Made by a program: the position numbers and the translations under genes. The notes under the pieces were generated by a model. The model saw only the letters and a program-made list of their open reading frames with translations. It was not told where the DNA came from and searched no databases. A stretch of 64,000 bases of DNA. Origin: Phlebotomus papatasi. Its lineage: Eukaryota > Arthropoda > Insecta > Diptera > Psychodidae. Location of the stretch: contig NC_077222.1 in NCBI RefSeq assembly GCF_024763615.1, positions 73,594,001-73,658,000 of the forward strand. Direction: 5' to 3'. Of the stretch, positions 45,601 through 59,528 are shown piece by piece. How positions within the stretch are numbered: position 1 is the first letter of the stretch; each line of letters begins with the position of its first letter.

Positions 45601-46933
45601 GAGAAATGTTTTGTAGTGATGACTTCTATTGCTATCCAAAGTGCTTTATTCAGAAATATTGTACAATGATGGTTATCGAGTTTTCGCAAAGGAAACACGA
45701 TTTGGCGAGTGTCACGATCTAAGTGATGTCCAATTTCTATTTAGGATGGTATGAAACATTCGGCGAAAGCTGTATACTGTAGAGATTTACCAGTCGAGAG
45801 TGTAATTTATGCATTTACTGTTCTGCACAAATCACTAAGCGCACACATATGGAAGAGCTCAGAAGTTCAACAATTTATTGCAATTGAGGTTTAAATATTT
45901 CGTGAAATTTAGGAAATGAACATTTCATTTCGAATTTTATTGACTTTATGCAGTTCTTACGGTATTTCTAAAAAAAAAAACTCAAAAATATTTAATATTG
46001 AAATTAAAACTGTTTTAATTAATAAAAATGCATGATTTTTTGAACGGTGTAAACAAATATGATAATTTGGAGTTTGGTTGAATTTTTCAACAGTTAAATT
46101 TGTATAATCAATAAATTTATGCACATGACCGTTTTTAATGAAAGTAAAAGTTCTGAATAAAGTTAGAACAACTGCTGTTAACTTTGAAATAGTGAGTAAA
46201 GATTCAATTGAAAATCTAAAACATTATGCGGATTTTCTTGAATTTAGAAATCCTCAATGCAATCCACTGAAGCATGATGGTATGATGTTGCAAAACGACT
46301 CCAAATGCCCCTCTTTTTGCTACTCTTCCCAAACACCACAATTTTTATTTGATTGACTGTGATTTCCACAAGATCTCCAATTCACATGCTGCTACCATAA
46401 TCGAAATGATCGTGTGCTCCACTATTTACATTGACGATGTACAAAATTGCAAATTAATTTAATGATTTGATTTGTGCAGTGAGAGTGTCTGGTTTCGACA
46501 AACATCTCCCACTGGAGCTCAGACCTACAATCATCTTATATAATGGTGGTAGAGATGTGAGGAAATTTTTTGAGATCTTCACGTCTTCTTGGGCTCACCG
46601 GGGCTCATCTCTTTCGCATTGCCATTAAATCAATCGCACTGGATGAGAAATGGAACATCTCTACTTATTATTTTTCGCGCGTCTAGCACTAATACATGAC
46701 TTCAGATAAGTTTCCATTAAACTTTCGTCGACTTCATGTGGATAGTGGATACTTCTTGTGCTATATATATACATATGGAAAATTGATTTACACCCATATA
46801 TTACATTATAGTATACAAAGATTTAAAAAGGCGGACAAGAAAATAGTAGACTTAATAACAAACTAGTAATATTACAAATTCATTTAAGAGATAGTATCAT
46901 GGGAACTGCTTAAATTATCTCCAAAAGATACAT
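42680..46933. other. No gene recognised
   Basis: Open frames at 43052-43315, 43842-44084 and 44524-44781 have no motif or convincing splice context. A stretch at about 43050-44090 is slightly less A+T-rich than its surroundings; I cannot say it codes. Confidence 0.45.
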
Positions 46934-47041
46934 AGGAGGAAGTGGGGCACCCTTGAATAGGGATATCTTTGAAGTTGGGCTTTTCACTTATTTTCAAAAG
47001 GACTTGAGGCTCATTATACTGCACTGCTCCACTTCCTTCTA
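46934..47041. mobile_element. MITE family B, short deletion copy
   Basis: Left AGGAGGAAGTGGGGCACCCT and right ctgctccacttcctt are inverted. The interior keeps gaagttgggcttttcactta but about half the family length is missing. Confidence 0.65.
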
Positions 47042-47111
47042 TTGATGATAAAAAATTTCAATATAATTTGATATAAAATTCTAATTACGATAAAAAATAT
47101 TAGATACATTA

Positions 47112-47257
47112 GCCGTACTCACTATGGCGTTGTTATCTCGTAATCTCCGTAATCTGTTATCTTGTTATAATTTTTCATTTATAAAATACATTACGAGAAC
47201 ATAACGAGATAACGAGATAACGATATTACAAGATAACAGCGCCATAGTGAGTACGGC
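47112..47257. mobile_element. Small hairpin MITE
   Basis: GCCGTACTCACTATGGCGTT at the left pairs with aacagcgccatagtgagtac then ggc at the right, flanked by TA. The inner ttatctcgtaatctccgtaat also pairs with ataacgagataacg repeats, so nearly all 146 bp fold back. Confidence 0.8.
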
Positions 47258-48149
47258 TATTATATTTTAAATATAATATTTACCATGTGGTTTATACTAA
47301 ATAAATAAATGTTTCTAATAACAATTTTAATTATTTTTAATTTCCTCTAATTTATCATAAGCTAACATTTATTACAAACATCCAATATAGGAAAAGTGCT
47401 CATAATTTTAGGACAGCTTCTAATTTTGGACACTTTGAATTTGAAGGTATAATTGGACACTAAAAATAAATAGATTAAAGTTATGGAATTTTCTTCCAAT
47501 ATTTGATAAATAATGTATTCAATCTATTCGTTCAATTCGTTAAATTTTGAATGTGATTTGAGTTGAATTTGCTTTGTTGAACCTTTAGTTTGAGCAGCTT
47601 CTTACGAGAAATTTGGGCATTATGTTGAGGCGAATAAACTGTCTAAAATTACAAGTAGTGTCCAAAATTACAAGCAGTGTGTCTGAAATTATAGTCAGAT
47701 TCATCTCTACATATTTATTAATTTTAAATGTATTAAGATTATTTGTAGAAGAAATAAAGACGATAAACAAGTTGTCAAGTTTATAAACAACACTTCTGAA
47801 AAGGAAACTAATAAAATTTTTAATTTGTTTTGAAAATATTGGACTCCAAATTTAGGACATTGATTCTTATAAGCACCCTGTCCCAAATTATGAGCATTTT
47901 TCCTACACTAGGAAGTTGTAACATTTCCAAAAACTCAAACTTTAAATTTGAACCTAAAAGTTTCTTTCCATACATTTTAGTTAAATTAGAGATTTATCAA
48001 TTTTTAATTATTCAAAACTGGTACTATTATCATAAATAATTCATCAACACCCTCTACTGTCATGTAGACAGTTTTTACCACAATATTATGAATATGAGCT
48101 TTAAGAAAAATTATAAAATCGTATTTATCCATACGTTTCGCCGTTACTA

Positions 48150-48365
48150 GGGGAATGTAGGCATGGTTCGCACACAGTGAACCTTCAAGCGATACGAATT
48201 TTCTCTTTGTTCCCAAAGAGCTAGTTTACCCTTTCTCATCTCTTTTCATGAGGTTAATAATTATCTATCTTATGGCTAAGAAATGATGAACTAGCTCTTT
48301 ACAAGCAAAGAAAAAATTCGCATCGTTTGAAGGTTCATTGTATAAGAACCATGCTTACTTTCCCC
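48150..48365. mobile_element. MITE family A, copy 2
   Basis: GGGGAATGTAGGCATGGTTC at the left, with the complement degraded at the right (agaaccatgcttactttcccc). TA flanks both ends. 216 bp, uninterrupted. Confidence 0.85.
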
Positions 48366-48771
48366 TACAGCTAGAACTGAAACGGTGACAAATAACAACA
48401 TGAGGGTTATGGGTCATAACTGTTCAGTCTACCTTCGGATCATTTCCAAATATATACGGTAATTGAAGTAATGGGTGTATTACAACCCAAGTGTTCCCAA
48501 TTTCTACTAGTCAGAAAATTTTCTTAATGTACATAATGCAAAACTTGGAGTTAAAAAAAATACAAATTGAAAGCAATACACCGGTAAACTCTTTTTCTTT
48601 ATGTGCATAAATTAAATTTAGATTGTAAACGAAAATGCATGCATATGTATACAAACCATTAAATAAATAGACAACAAACTTTTGCTCGCGTGCAACATTT
48701 ATTCTAAAAGATTCTTTATAAGTAATATGATTAATAAATTTTAGTTTCTGTATGCAAAATAATGTATTATG

Positions 48772-48922
48772 TAGGGGGAGTTAGGGCCACTTTGAGTAGT
48801 GGGATTATGTTGAAATACGATTTTTCTCTATTTTTAAAGACAGATGGAGCTTGTCATAATTTAATTTAGATACACAATTGTTTTATTAATCTAAATTACA
48901 TAAAGTAGCCCTACCTTCCCCT
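48772..48922. mobile_element. MITE family B-like, diverged copy
   Basis: Left gggggagttagggccacttt and right aaagtagccctaccttcccc are inverted repeats. It retains the cttgtcataatttaattta core of the family. Confidence 0.6.
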
Positions 48923-49308
48923 ACTACATATAAAATCTAAATGTATTTAGGAAATTTTTCCGTATGAATTTCATTAATAATATTTTTCATGAAATTTTGC
49001 CTACCTGGATGAGGCAACAAACTTTTGGAACCCACTGTATATTAAGTCTGACCAGAATTTATTTTTAATAAAAATTTGACCTTGTCGGAAAACTTCTAGG
49101 ACTTAGTATAATCCACTAAAAAGTTCGTAGAACTTTGTGTTTTTTCACAAACATTGCTCGTAAAATGATCACTTAATGAGCATTTTTTGTTCTTTTGAAA
49201 ACATTTATTCGTAAATGTTCGTAAACCACACTAAAAATGTTTGTAAAATTTTCTCATTTGTAGAGACAAAGAAAAATGTGTGAACAAATGTTTGTAAAAG
49301 AACAAGTA

Positions 49309-49605
49309 ATGCCCAGCGCACAAAAACTTTTGTTTTTAAATATGTTTTCAAAATTTCCTATGAGAGTGAGCGAGATGACTAGATCTAGATCTCACTCACT
49401 CTCATTGAAATGTCAAAAACATGTTTACTAAACAATAGTTATTCCGCGTTGGGTATAATGCCCAACGCACAATACCTTTTATTTTGTAAATATGTTTTTG
49501 AAATTTCAATAGGAGAGAATGAAATGTAGATCTAGTCATCTCGCTCATTCTCATGGAAAATTCTGAAAAGATGTTTACAAACAAGAGTTATTTTGCGTTG
49601 GTCAT
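49309..49605. mobile_element. Two head-to-tail copies of a palindromic MITE
   Basis: Unit 1 (about 49309-49455) and unit 2 (about 49458-49605) both start AATGCCCA(A/G)CGCACAA and end GCGTTGG(G/T)(T/C)AT. Each has a central gagagtgagcgagatgac / agatctagatctcactcac region that folds back on itself. The units are diverged from each other and abut at a shared TA. Confidence 0.75.
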
Positions 49606-52600
49606 AATGCTCGTCAAGTATTGTTTGTGAAAAGGAAAATACAAACTTTTACGAAAGTTTTGTGGGTTGTATGATTTACGAGCATTTCGTAAGTTACAAT
49701 AGGAATTCAAAAACATTTACAAACTACTTTACAATTTTTTGTGTAGAGAGAAATATAAATTTTTGTCCACCACCGTCTTAATATTAATTCTCAACCTCCA
49801 ATGCATAACGGTGGAAAATCCCTCTCACTGCACATACGTACCAAATGTAATTTAAAGTAAATAATTCATTTTACATTATTAAAAAAAATCATAACTCATG
49901 TTATCTCATTACTATACAAATATTTAGAAACCAAATGGCTAAATTTCCCCTAAATAGAATACTAATACTTTGTTTTAGGAAATTATTTGACCACTTTATA
50001 AACTTTATACCGTTTGGTTGTTGGGAAAATTGTATGTGAAGTAAACAATGAAAATTTAGTGACCTCTTGGGTGGAAAGTCTTAGAAAGATAAACCAGTGT
50101 GGGAGTAGATTAAATGTCTGGAGTCGAGATCGAGAGTTGTCTTCTTTTCCTAAACCATTCAGATCAATTCATGTGAATCGAATCATAAAATTGCCACGAT
50201 AAAATTTTAATTATCATCCTCTCGGTCACGTTCATCACACAAAATTCCCAAGAAGATTAGTTTAAAACAAAATGTACAATTAGGTTTGCACTGAGGCTCA
50301 AAAGCTTCATGTATGTAAAAGTGCAAATATATTCTGCTAAATTAATACTAATACAGAGTTTGCAGTCCACTTTATTCCATCCCTATGTTTATTGCTGCAA
50401 TTATATCATTTTAGAGAGGACTAAATTGTGTCACGATAGTGTGTGAGTTATCTCTCACTGAATTAAAGTGAAAATTAAATTGTATAGGAAGTGCGGGAAA
50501 AAATCACAGAAACGTAACACGTATGTAAAAGAATTAAATGAATTTTGCAACAAACATTCAACGTAACATAACCGATTTGCGTTGTTTTCATTTTTCTCAC
50601 TAATTATGATAAATTTTCTTTACGACTTTCCTTCACTCTCTCGATCCAAGAAAATAGGTTGAAGTCTGGGCCTGAGTGGATAAAATTATATACATAAATA
50701 TAAAGTCTCTTTCTCTTAACTATACATAATACAGCAAAAGACAATATTGCCATCCTCATCACTCTTTTGGTTTCTTACCTAAAAACGGATGTGACTTGCA
50801 AGTCCTAAGCTTGAGTCTTTTAATTGATGGTTCTGACAATATATAATTTACTACACATAGCCAATTTTAAACTATATTCTTCACGATTTCTATTGTTTAA
50901 AACCACAAAGCTTTGCCATAAACAGAAAATGAGACACTACAGAGCAGCACAACCAAGGTGTTCTAGTGCTTATTTATGTAATTCACTTTCAATAATATCC
51001 CAATTATTACAATAACAAAAGAATGTAGGTATATTGAAGAAAAAATGTTATTGCAGAAGACATCTAGTCTAGTCTTTATTGCTGTATCAATATGCAATCG
51101 ATTGAATTCCCATCGAGATCAAATTTTATTTAAATATAACTATAATATGATATCTTGCAAAATTTGCAAACATTTTACTAATAACACCATTTAAGAAGCG
51201 TATAAGCAGCATATAAGGGAATAAATCATTGCATTGAATGGTGGCGGAACTAAAGATTGAGGCTATTGAGCTTTTTTACATCGTGCAATCGGGTTAAATT
51301 TTATAATCGAAAATAGAAAAAAAGAATTCGTGATTAATTTAGAGACATTTAACAATCCCATTGTAAAATGGAACGTCTCGAGAGTGGCGCATTTTCTGTT
51401 CAAGTATATAGCAAAGTCGAGTTATTGATCAATGTGTCGCCTGAGAAGACTTCCCAGGGCAAAAAGAACTGCCACAATATGTGAGATTCAGAGACAAGAA
51501 ATCGAGAAGATGTGCGATATTGCAAGTGAATTCCATTACATTGATACAACAAAATTAATATCTTAATTAAAACGAAGAATTTGCCTACGAAATCATTTCA
51601 AAATACCCTCCTGCACTAGATATGCAATTAAAATATAATTTGATTAGATAATATGAATAGCAATGAGGTCGGCTGACTTTACATTTGCAATTACCATCGT
51701 CGTTGCAATAAACGATGGCAAGAGCAAAAGAAGAATCCATCATGAAAATTTATAGGGGAGGTAGAGAGTGTATACATTGTTATGATGTTTTGATTTATTT
51801 CAGTATGTTTCATACTATGGAAAAAAAGATCAAATATTTCTCGATTTTTTTTTCACCTTGCACATAGTACACGCCATTTATGCCATTGTAGCAGAAAATC
51901 TCATATAAATTAACATGAGTTGCTAATTCGGTGATGAATCTTTCATCTAAGATGTAATTTAATTTTGGTGGTCTCGTGATTAACTCATAAAATTTGAGAG
52001 GATATCATTTTCAGATACTTTTTAATTTTTGCTTTTCTTTTCTGTTAGCTCAAACCTCACATTTGAGGCATTTTACTAACAATAAATTATAAACTTTATA
52101 AATTTTGTTTAATCTGAATTATTTAAGAAATTACATTTCTTATACAAAAAGTTTTTTTTTATATATTTATTCAACTTATAAATATTCCTCTCTGGATTTA
52201 TGATGCAGAAAAATTAATTGAAAGCTTCCGTTTGAAGATGATAAAAGTGATAACTTTGCATAAAATCGTGAACCAAGTTGAAGGTGATATTGCCGATACT
52301 TTATAGAGAGGGATAATTGAAGTGATTCGGTATTGCAATATGAAACGATTTAGATACCTTTGATGTTGTAAAACTCTTTCTAATAAACAGACTGTAGCTA
52401 TAACTAATTACAGTTAATATGCATAAGAAGCTAATATTTTATCGAGTCTGAATATAGCTTGACAGGAACACAATAAATCAAACATTACAACTTTATTCAA
52501 TAGAATCATCTATGAAAGCTTCTTAAAGTAAAATACATCAATTTGTTGCAAGCTTACATGAGTTTTTACTAAAAAAATTAAACGTAAAGGCAAACAAATA

Positions 52601-53829
52601 ATAATGTAAGAAAATCAAATTGAAGAAAATATAGTCTTAAAAATATATCAGTACTGTACAAATCAGCAGTAAAAAATTAAATTTGGCCAAGAAAAAATCA
52701 AATTTGATCATTATCTAAATTTAAAAATCTTAAAGTAGTAAGTTATGATGGAAATTTTGATAAAATGAAAATAAAGAGTTTTTTTTGACGAACTTGAGTT
52801 CGTCATAATTCAATTTATCACAATTGGTTTGTCGAGTTAAATTACATATCATGGTAAAGTTCAGTTCTATTTAAAAAGGTACTCCAACTCAATGGTACGC
52901 CACTTCTCCCTAATCAAGAAATAAGTAGAAATTTCAAAAAAAGAAATTTTGAGAAATGACATTTTGATATTAAAATAGTAAGTGTTAAAATGTAAATTTT
53001 TCGTGACTATTGAAAAATATTAATTTAATTTTAGTTATAAAAGTGATGAGCAATAAAATAAGTAAATTTTATTTTTAGCGGTATTAATGAAAATCTTTCA
53101 TCTGATAGATAATACATAGGTATCATATGTGACATTAACAATGGAAAAAATTAAAAATTCATGTCTCCTAATTTTTGAATAATGTTTTTTTTCGCGTAAT
53201 AATTTCTTGTACGACTTTTTTCAGTACATATATGCATTAAGATCATCGAGGTAGGGAAATTTAAAACTTTATCTTGTAAAGTTGACATTGAAAAGTCTTT
53301 CTTTACTTGCAATAGTACATTTTACATATAAGACATCTAAAATATTTTTCAATTCAATTCTTTCTCTTTGTAAAATTTGACTTGTCGAAGTATTGATGTA
53401 AGTACAATAGAAATATTAAAGAAATCATTATGTGGTATTTCCAAGAATATCTTTTCAAGACATTAGACTTTAGAATAGAGTTATTAATGCGCCAATTACA
53501 TAGAATTTTTAGTCATTATTGGGGTATTTTGCTCATGTTTTTGCCAATCAACAGAATTCCCCGCTGTCAGTATGTTTTTTCACCCAATGCATATTTAATT
53601 TGTTCGAATCGTGATTGAATGTCTCGTTCAGATTGATAAATTATTTCGCGATAGGAATTTTCATGAGTTGAATATTTTTCCTGATAGACCAAAAGTGACA
53701 CAGATTAGCATTCAATAAACTTTTAATCGCCATTTTTGAGATTTCTGACCTCGTAAAAAAGGCTGAACTATTTTAAATGTATGTAACTTCTGGTCCAATT
53801 TAAATAATTTTTCTTTCTCTTATGGTATT
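49606..53829. other. No gene recognised; one MITE end
   Basis: A+T-rich intergenic DNA. Small open frames (50014-50202, 50824-51015, 53430-53618) show no motif. A lone right half of MITE family B ends near 52915. The 5' untranslated exon of the glucose-dehydrogenase-like gene should lie here or further upstream, but I cannot place it. Confidence 0.45.
52830..52915 (+). mobile_element. Solo right end of MITE family B
   Basis: atcatggtaaagttcagttc, tatttaaaa and cgccacttctccctaa align with the right half of the 27.7 and 41.2 kb copies. No matching left terminus is evident. Confidence 0.5.
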
Positions 53830-53848
53830 ATTTCAGTGTGAGCATCAA

Positions 53849-56800
53849 ATGCCTCTCTGTGATTGTCCGGTGGGGCCTCCAGTTGGGCCCACCTTGGCGT
53901 CAGCATGTGGCGGGAGTGCTTTTATGCTGTTTATGGGTCTCTTGGAGGTCTTCCTGCGTTCACAATGTGATCTCGAAGATCCTTGTAACCGACCAAAAGT
54001 AGGATGAGAAAATCCATTAACTTCTTTCAGTGTCAAAACATCTCACAAAGTCATTTTTATCCCCTCATTTTTGCAGACTCGATCGGCTCCAGACATTGAA
54101 TATGATTTTATAGTTGTGGGTGGTGGTTCCGGAGGAGCTGTTGTGGCTTCACGTCTTTCAGAAGTCCCTCACTGGAAAGTTCTTCTCATTGAAGCCGGTA
54201 AGTTTGGGGAAGGCGGAGGCAGAATTTTAAATCTCCCATGGCACAGTATACAGAATGTGACAAGGGGACACTAACGTTCTTCATAGTCATCGACTTCTTT
54301 TTTTTTTTGTCACTAGCAGTTTAAAAAGGCACATTTCCATACAATCTTGGATATAAGCAGTGGGGGAGTGGGAGATTGACGAAAAAAGAGTGCGCCAAAA
54401 TAACAATGAGGGATTCTGTGAAATTTCGAAACACTTTCCCGCGTCAATTGCTTCACAATTTATCAATCTTATACATGGCAAATCACCGACACTGCTGAAT
54501 TCTCTTCATATGGCACAAAACATAGAGATAGACTCGACAATGACCTCGTTGAAAGTAAAATTGAAGTTGCAGAAAATCTTAAATTCATTCACACTGTTTC
54601 CATCGCAATGAAATTGACTTTAGATTCCAATGTATATTATATACAATGTATACTTTCCGTGTATTAATTATGTAGATTTTGCTGTCTTATACCAAACGTG
54701 CCCATGGCGTTTAAGACTCTCTGCCATTCCCCTCCCATCATATCAATCTCAGAGCCTAACAGACAAATACACAATAAACAGGGGCTGTTAAATGTATAAT
54801 TATAGGCTTAACGGTTCCTTGAAAATGGACTTAAATAATGTTTTCTTAAGTTTTTAAAAAGCTTTTCAAAGATTTTGAAAATGTCTTTTTTTTGTAAGTA
54901 TTTTTCAATTTCACTGGAAAATTTACGAAATGATCAAGAATTGTATAACTCATTAACAAGTTCGCTAAACTCTGTACTTTTTTTCTTTAAATTAATTTCA
55001 GGTAAAAATTAATTTATCAATCAAATTTTGTGATGCACCTTTACAGTTTAATTTCTAAAAGAAAACATATAAGGAAGCACTAAAAAACTTTATATTTCTA
55101 ATCTCACTTATCTTTCTTATTCAAAATTTTTCCTATGGATTAGATAAACAAGAAATTCTCACTCTCGTACATTCATACAAAAGTATGATTTTTGTGTATT
55201 ACAACACTTGTAATCTGTGCATTTTTGAGATTCTTAAAAATTATGATTTGTATAATTATTTTTTTTCAAATTGTACTCTTTTCAAATTTTGGATATATTC
55301 CGATTTGCAACTCATATTTTCTCGTGCTGTTTTTTGTTGTCTCATTATATTTCGAATTTTTAAATGAATTTAAATAGGGGAATGTTGGCATGGTTCACAC
55401 AGAGTGAACCTTCATACAACGCAAATTTTCTCTTTGTTTACAAAGAACTAGTTCGTCATTCCTTAGCCATAAGATAGATAATTATTAAGCTCATGAGACG
55501 AAACGAGAAATGGTAAGTCAGCTCCTTGCAAATAAAGAGAAAATTCACATCGTTTGAAGGCTCACTCTATGCGAACCATGCCTACATTCCCCTATTCTAT
55601 ATACACTGAGAAAAAAAGGAAGTGCGATTAACTTTTATTGCTCGTAACTTTACCACTTTTTAAGTGTAAAAATATATCAACATTTGTAATGTTAATTTTA
55701 CACCTTTTTAAGAGTAAAATTAACATGAAGGAGGGTAACTTTAACCCCTAATACACCTAAAGAGAATAATATTTACACAGATTTCGGATCAATAATGCAG
55801 GGTAAAATTAACATTTCCGGAATGTTATTTTAACTCTTTCGGATTTCTCTCAGTGTATAAGTCCAATATAACCCTAGACCAATCTTAAAATATATAGGAA
55901 ATCGGATAAACTTGTAAATCATAAGGCAAGGAATTTGGAGAGAAAACCGAATAATTCACTTAAAACCAAAAAGTGTCTTTAAGGAGTGTAGAGTTATGAT
56001 GGAATTACAGGGAATTCCATAGCGATGTCTTTAACTGTTTCATCTACGCCTTAACTAACCCACGGAAATTGACTTTATCGATCTTATTCAAACTCTTGAC
56101 TAGTTTGCAAAAAATGATCTGTGTAATGTTCAAACTCATTCGAAATATCAAGTCTTTTGAAAGAAATCCAATTTTTGACCAAATCAGTTGAGAAATAACT
56201 CACTGGTGTTTTACGGTTTTACGTTTATAATACATAAAACACGTGATGGAAGAAATTGGAGTCAATAAAGTAGAAAAAAAGGTAATGTCGACTTATATAG
56301 GAAATAGGCAGAATTTCGCCATGCAAAACCATATCTCATACTTTACACCTACACAAATAAATAGAATTAGTCGGATTATAATTTTTCTTGAAATTTTACT
56401 GGAAGATACCACTATTAAATCATTTAATGCATTTATTAGGTCTTTCAATGAGGAAGAAGTCTAAACGAACCTCAATACGACTAGTGTGTAATTCTTAAAT
56501 AGCAAACCTACTTACAACTGAATAGCTCTTAGCCCCTTGCTGACAAAAGTAATCCTCCACCACATGTTAAATGGGTGTCTAATGTGTACGATTATGCTTC
56601 AATGAGCATAAATAATTTTTATATCCTCAACATACTCTCCTCTGATTTACATTTCTCCCACCGATTTTTCACACCCACGTTTTATGACATCAGAGTAAGG
56701 GGGGAAGGATGCTGCCACGAAGGAATAAGCAATAATAGAGTAGGAGGTTTGTTGTGCAAGTATAGGTAGCGGAGGGAGGCCTTCTCAAAGAGGAGTTGAG

Positions 56801-59172
56801 TGGAATGAAAAAAAAAGTAGAAAGATGAGAAATTGTTGGATGAGGAAATACCAGCAAAAATCAAATTAAAGAGAGAAATGGTGTTTTAATTTGGTACTTT
56901 ATTGAATTTGAATTTTCGCGCTATGGGCGAGTGAAAAAAATAACAACCCAGAGGTGCTCGGTGGGAAAAATAGCATCTCCATTAAAGACATTAAAGTCTG
57001 TATCGGCCTTTCAATTGAACCATCGAAAACCTTGAGATGTGACATTAAAGAAATCTTTTTCCAAATTGCCATCGACGTGTAAAAGAAGCCAATATGACTA
57101 TCAATTTCAATGTAGAGCAGTCAAGAGCTCTCGGCATGAATGGTGTATTTCTTGTCTTCTCCTGGAGCAGTATTGCTCAATTGAGGTGTTAGCATGCGAG
57201 GGTATAAGAGAGCAAGTTAACCTGACAAAAAATAAAAAAAAAATGTTGGTCAGAACTGGTATTAAATGTCATGATCTCGCGCAAAAAGAGCACTTCAAGT
57301 TGAAAAAAAAATCTTTCAACAAAATTGCAACATTCAAATTTTGTTTAATCTTCTCTGGGGCTCGCACAATTTCGGGTCATGAAAGTATGCAGCTGAACAA
57401 TGGACTCATTAAGATTGAATGAATATTTGAGAAATTCCATCATGTGCAGACATCGCATAAGGTTTAATTAAGAGTATGCGAGCTGTAATTGCAAACAATT
57501 TCTGATACCTATCCGAGCTTCATCTTCCAATATTTTATTTGTTTTTTTTTTGCAGGAGGGGACGAACCGACGGGAACGCAGATTCCATCAATGTTCCTCA
57601 ACTTTATCGGCAGCGACATCGACTGGGCTTATCGTACGGAACCGGAAACGAATGCTTGCCTTTCGTCTCCGGAGCAGCGATGCTATTGGCCACGTGGGAA
57701 AGTCTTAGGCGGTACGTCAGTCATCAATGGTATGATGTATATCCGTGGAAATGCTGCAGACTATGATGATTGGGAGGCACTAGGTAATCTTGGCTGGGGT
57801 TATGATGATGTACTGCCATTCTTCATGAAATCCGAAGATAATCAGCAAATAGAGGAAGTGGACGAGAGGTATCACAGTTGTGGTGGACCTCTTCCCGTCT
57901 CCAAATTCCCCTACCACCCACCGTTCTCATATGGCATTCTCAAGGGTGGTCAAGAGTTGGGATACAATTTAGGTGACCTTAATGGTGCCAATGCCACGGG
58001 ATTCATGATCGCCCAGATGACAAGCAAGAATGGCATCAGAATGAGCACAGCACGCTCATTTATTCGACCAGCTCGAGATCGTCACAACCTCCATATAATG
58101 CTCAACACTACAGTGACCAAAGTTCTCGTCCATCCAATGTCAAAGAGTGCTCACGGTGTCGAGATAATTGACAAAATTGGCCACACTCGGAAGATACTCG
58201 TTAAGAAGGAGGTTATTGTGAGCGGTGGTGCAGTAAATTCACCACAGATTCTCATGCTAAGTGGTATAGGGCCTAAAGAGGATCTCATGAAAGTGGGTGT
58301 TCGTCCTATTGTTGATCTACCAGGAGTTGGACGAAATCTCCACAATCATGTTGCATATTTCATCAATTTCTTCATTAATGACTCTGACACTGCAGCACTT
58401 AATTGGGCTACAGCTATGGAGTACCTTCTTTTCCGAGATGGCCTAATGTCTGGTACCGGTATCTCAGATGTAACAGCTAAAATAGTCAGCAGATATGCTG
58501 AGAACCGAGACAGTCCTGATTTGCAATTCTATTTTGGTGGCTTCTTAGCAGATTGTGCCATGACTGGTCAGGTGGGTGAGCTTAGATCCAATGGTTCCCG
58601 ATCAATTCAGATCTTCCCTGCTGTGCTACAGCCCAAGAGTCGAGGGTATATTACCCTGGCCTCAAAGGATCCACTTGACCATCCCCGTATTGTAGCCAAT
58701 TACCTTCAAGAGGAACATGATGTCAAGGTTTTGGTGGAAGGTATTAAATTTGCGATAGCCCTGTCTGAGACTGCAGCTCTCAAGGCTTATGGAATGCAAT
58801 TGGATAGAACTCCAATTCCTGCTTGTGCCAACCTCGGTTTTGGCAGTCAACAGTATTGGGAATGTGCTGTTAAACAAAACACCGGACCTGAAAATCATCA
58901 AGCCGGATCATGCAAAATGGGTCCTCTGCGGGATCCGTATGCTGTTGTTGACCACGAACTGAGGGTGAGTGCCATGCTACATGATTATACAATTTTCCTC
59001 TTATGCAAATCAATTCCTCCCACATCCTGTTTAGGTTCATGGAGTGCGTGGTTTGAGGGTAATCGACGCGTCCATCATGCCGAAAGTAACATCTGGGAAC
59101 ACAAACGCCCCCGTTATCATGATTGCTGAAAAAGGCGTCCATCTCATCAAACGGGCCTGGGGCGCTCGCTAA
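53849..59172 (+). CDS. Gld: Glucose dehydrogenase-like GMC oxidoreductase (FAD)
   Basis: Coding exons 53849-53998, 54077-54197, 57556-58964 and 59035-59172, all GT-AG and in phase, give 605 residues, close to fly Gld. The N-terminus has CDCPVGPPVGPTLASACGGS and the LLEVFLRSQCDLEDPC block typical of Gld. FAD binding: DFIVVGGGSGG (60-70) and the GMC signatures RGKVLGGTSVINGMMYIRG and GAVNSPQILMLSGIGP. His538 (ENHQAGSCKMG) and Asn582 (SGNTNAP) form the expected His/Asn pair. In flies Gld oxidises glucose with a quinone acceptor and serves cuticle remodelling and the reproductive tract; that role is inferred here. An acceptor ends at 53836, so an untranslated exon lies upstream and the ATG at 53849 is the likely start. 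Intron 2 (3358 bp) holds two MITEs. A paralogous GMC enzyme cannot be excluded. Confidence 0.93.
55377..55592. mobile_element. MITE family A, copy 3, in Gld intron 2
   Basis: GGGGAATGTTGGCATGGTTC at the left and gaaccatgcctacattcccc at the right, flanked by TA. 216 bp. Its intact middle (ccttagccataagatag) shows the empty site used by the nested element in copy 1. Confidence 0.85.
55604..55855 (+). mobile_element. MITE family D, copy 2, in Gld intron 2
   Basis: CACTGAGAAAAAAAGG ... tttctctcagtg, flanked by TA at both ends. It is 252 bp and lies only 11 bp beyond MITE A copy 3. Confidence 0.85.
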
Positions 59173-59278
59173 GTAACTTTCCCATCATCCCTCCTTTTGT
59201 ATGATTTTTTTTTCTATACACAACAAAGAGACAACAACACTCTGAGATTAAGATTGTAATAGGATGTCCCTTGGAGAC

Positions 59279-59284
59279 AATAAA
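59279..59284 (+). terminator. Poly(A) signal of the Gld-like gene
   Basis: AATAAA about 107 nt after the stop codon, in ggagacaataaatttaatt. Confidence 0.65.
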
Positions 59285-59528
59285 TTTAATTAGGAAATTT
59301 GAGATTTCGCTTTTTCATGTGTGGGCGGCACCATTTTTTTTTTTTGCACCTTACCTTGCACATTGGGCAAATTAAATGAAACGGAATGGAGATAACCTGG
59401 TGGCTAAATGGTTGTCAGCAATTTGTGAAAATTAATCAACAAAATTGCATTTCCCCAATCAGTGCAACCTAGTTCCTTAATTGGCAATAATTGACAACTT
59501 ATCACCCATTTCGTGTTTCAATTTTGAG

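Noticed and set aside
57039..57422. 127-codon open frame in Gld intron 2
   Set aside because: Lies within a validated intron, has no motif and is lysine-rich by composition only.
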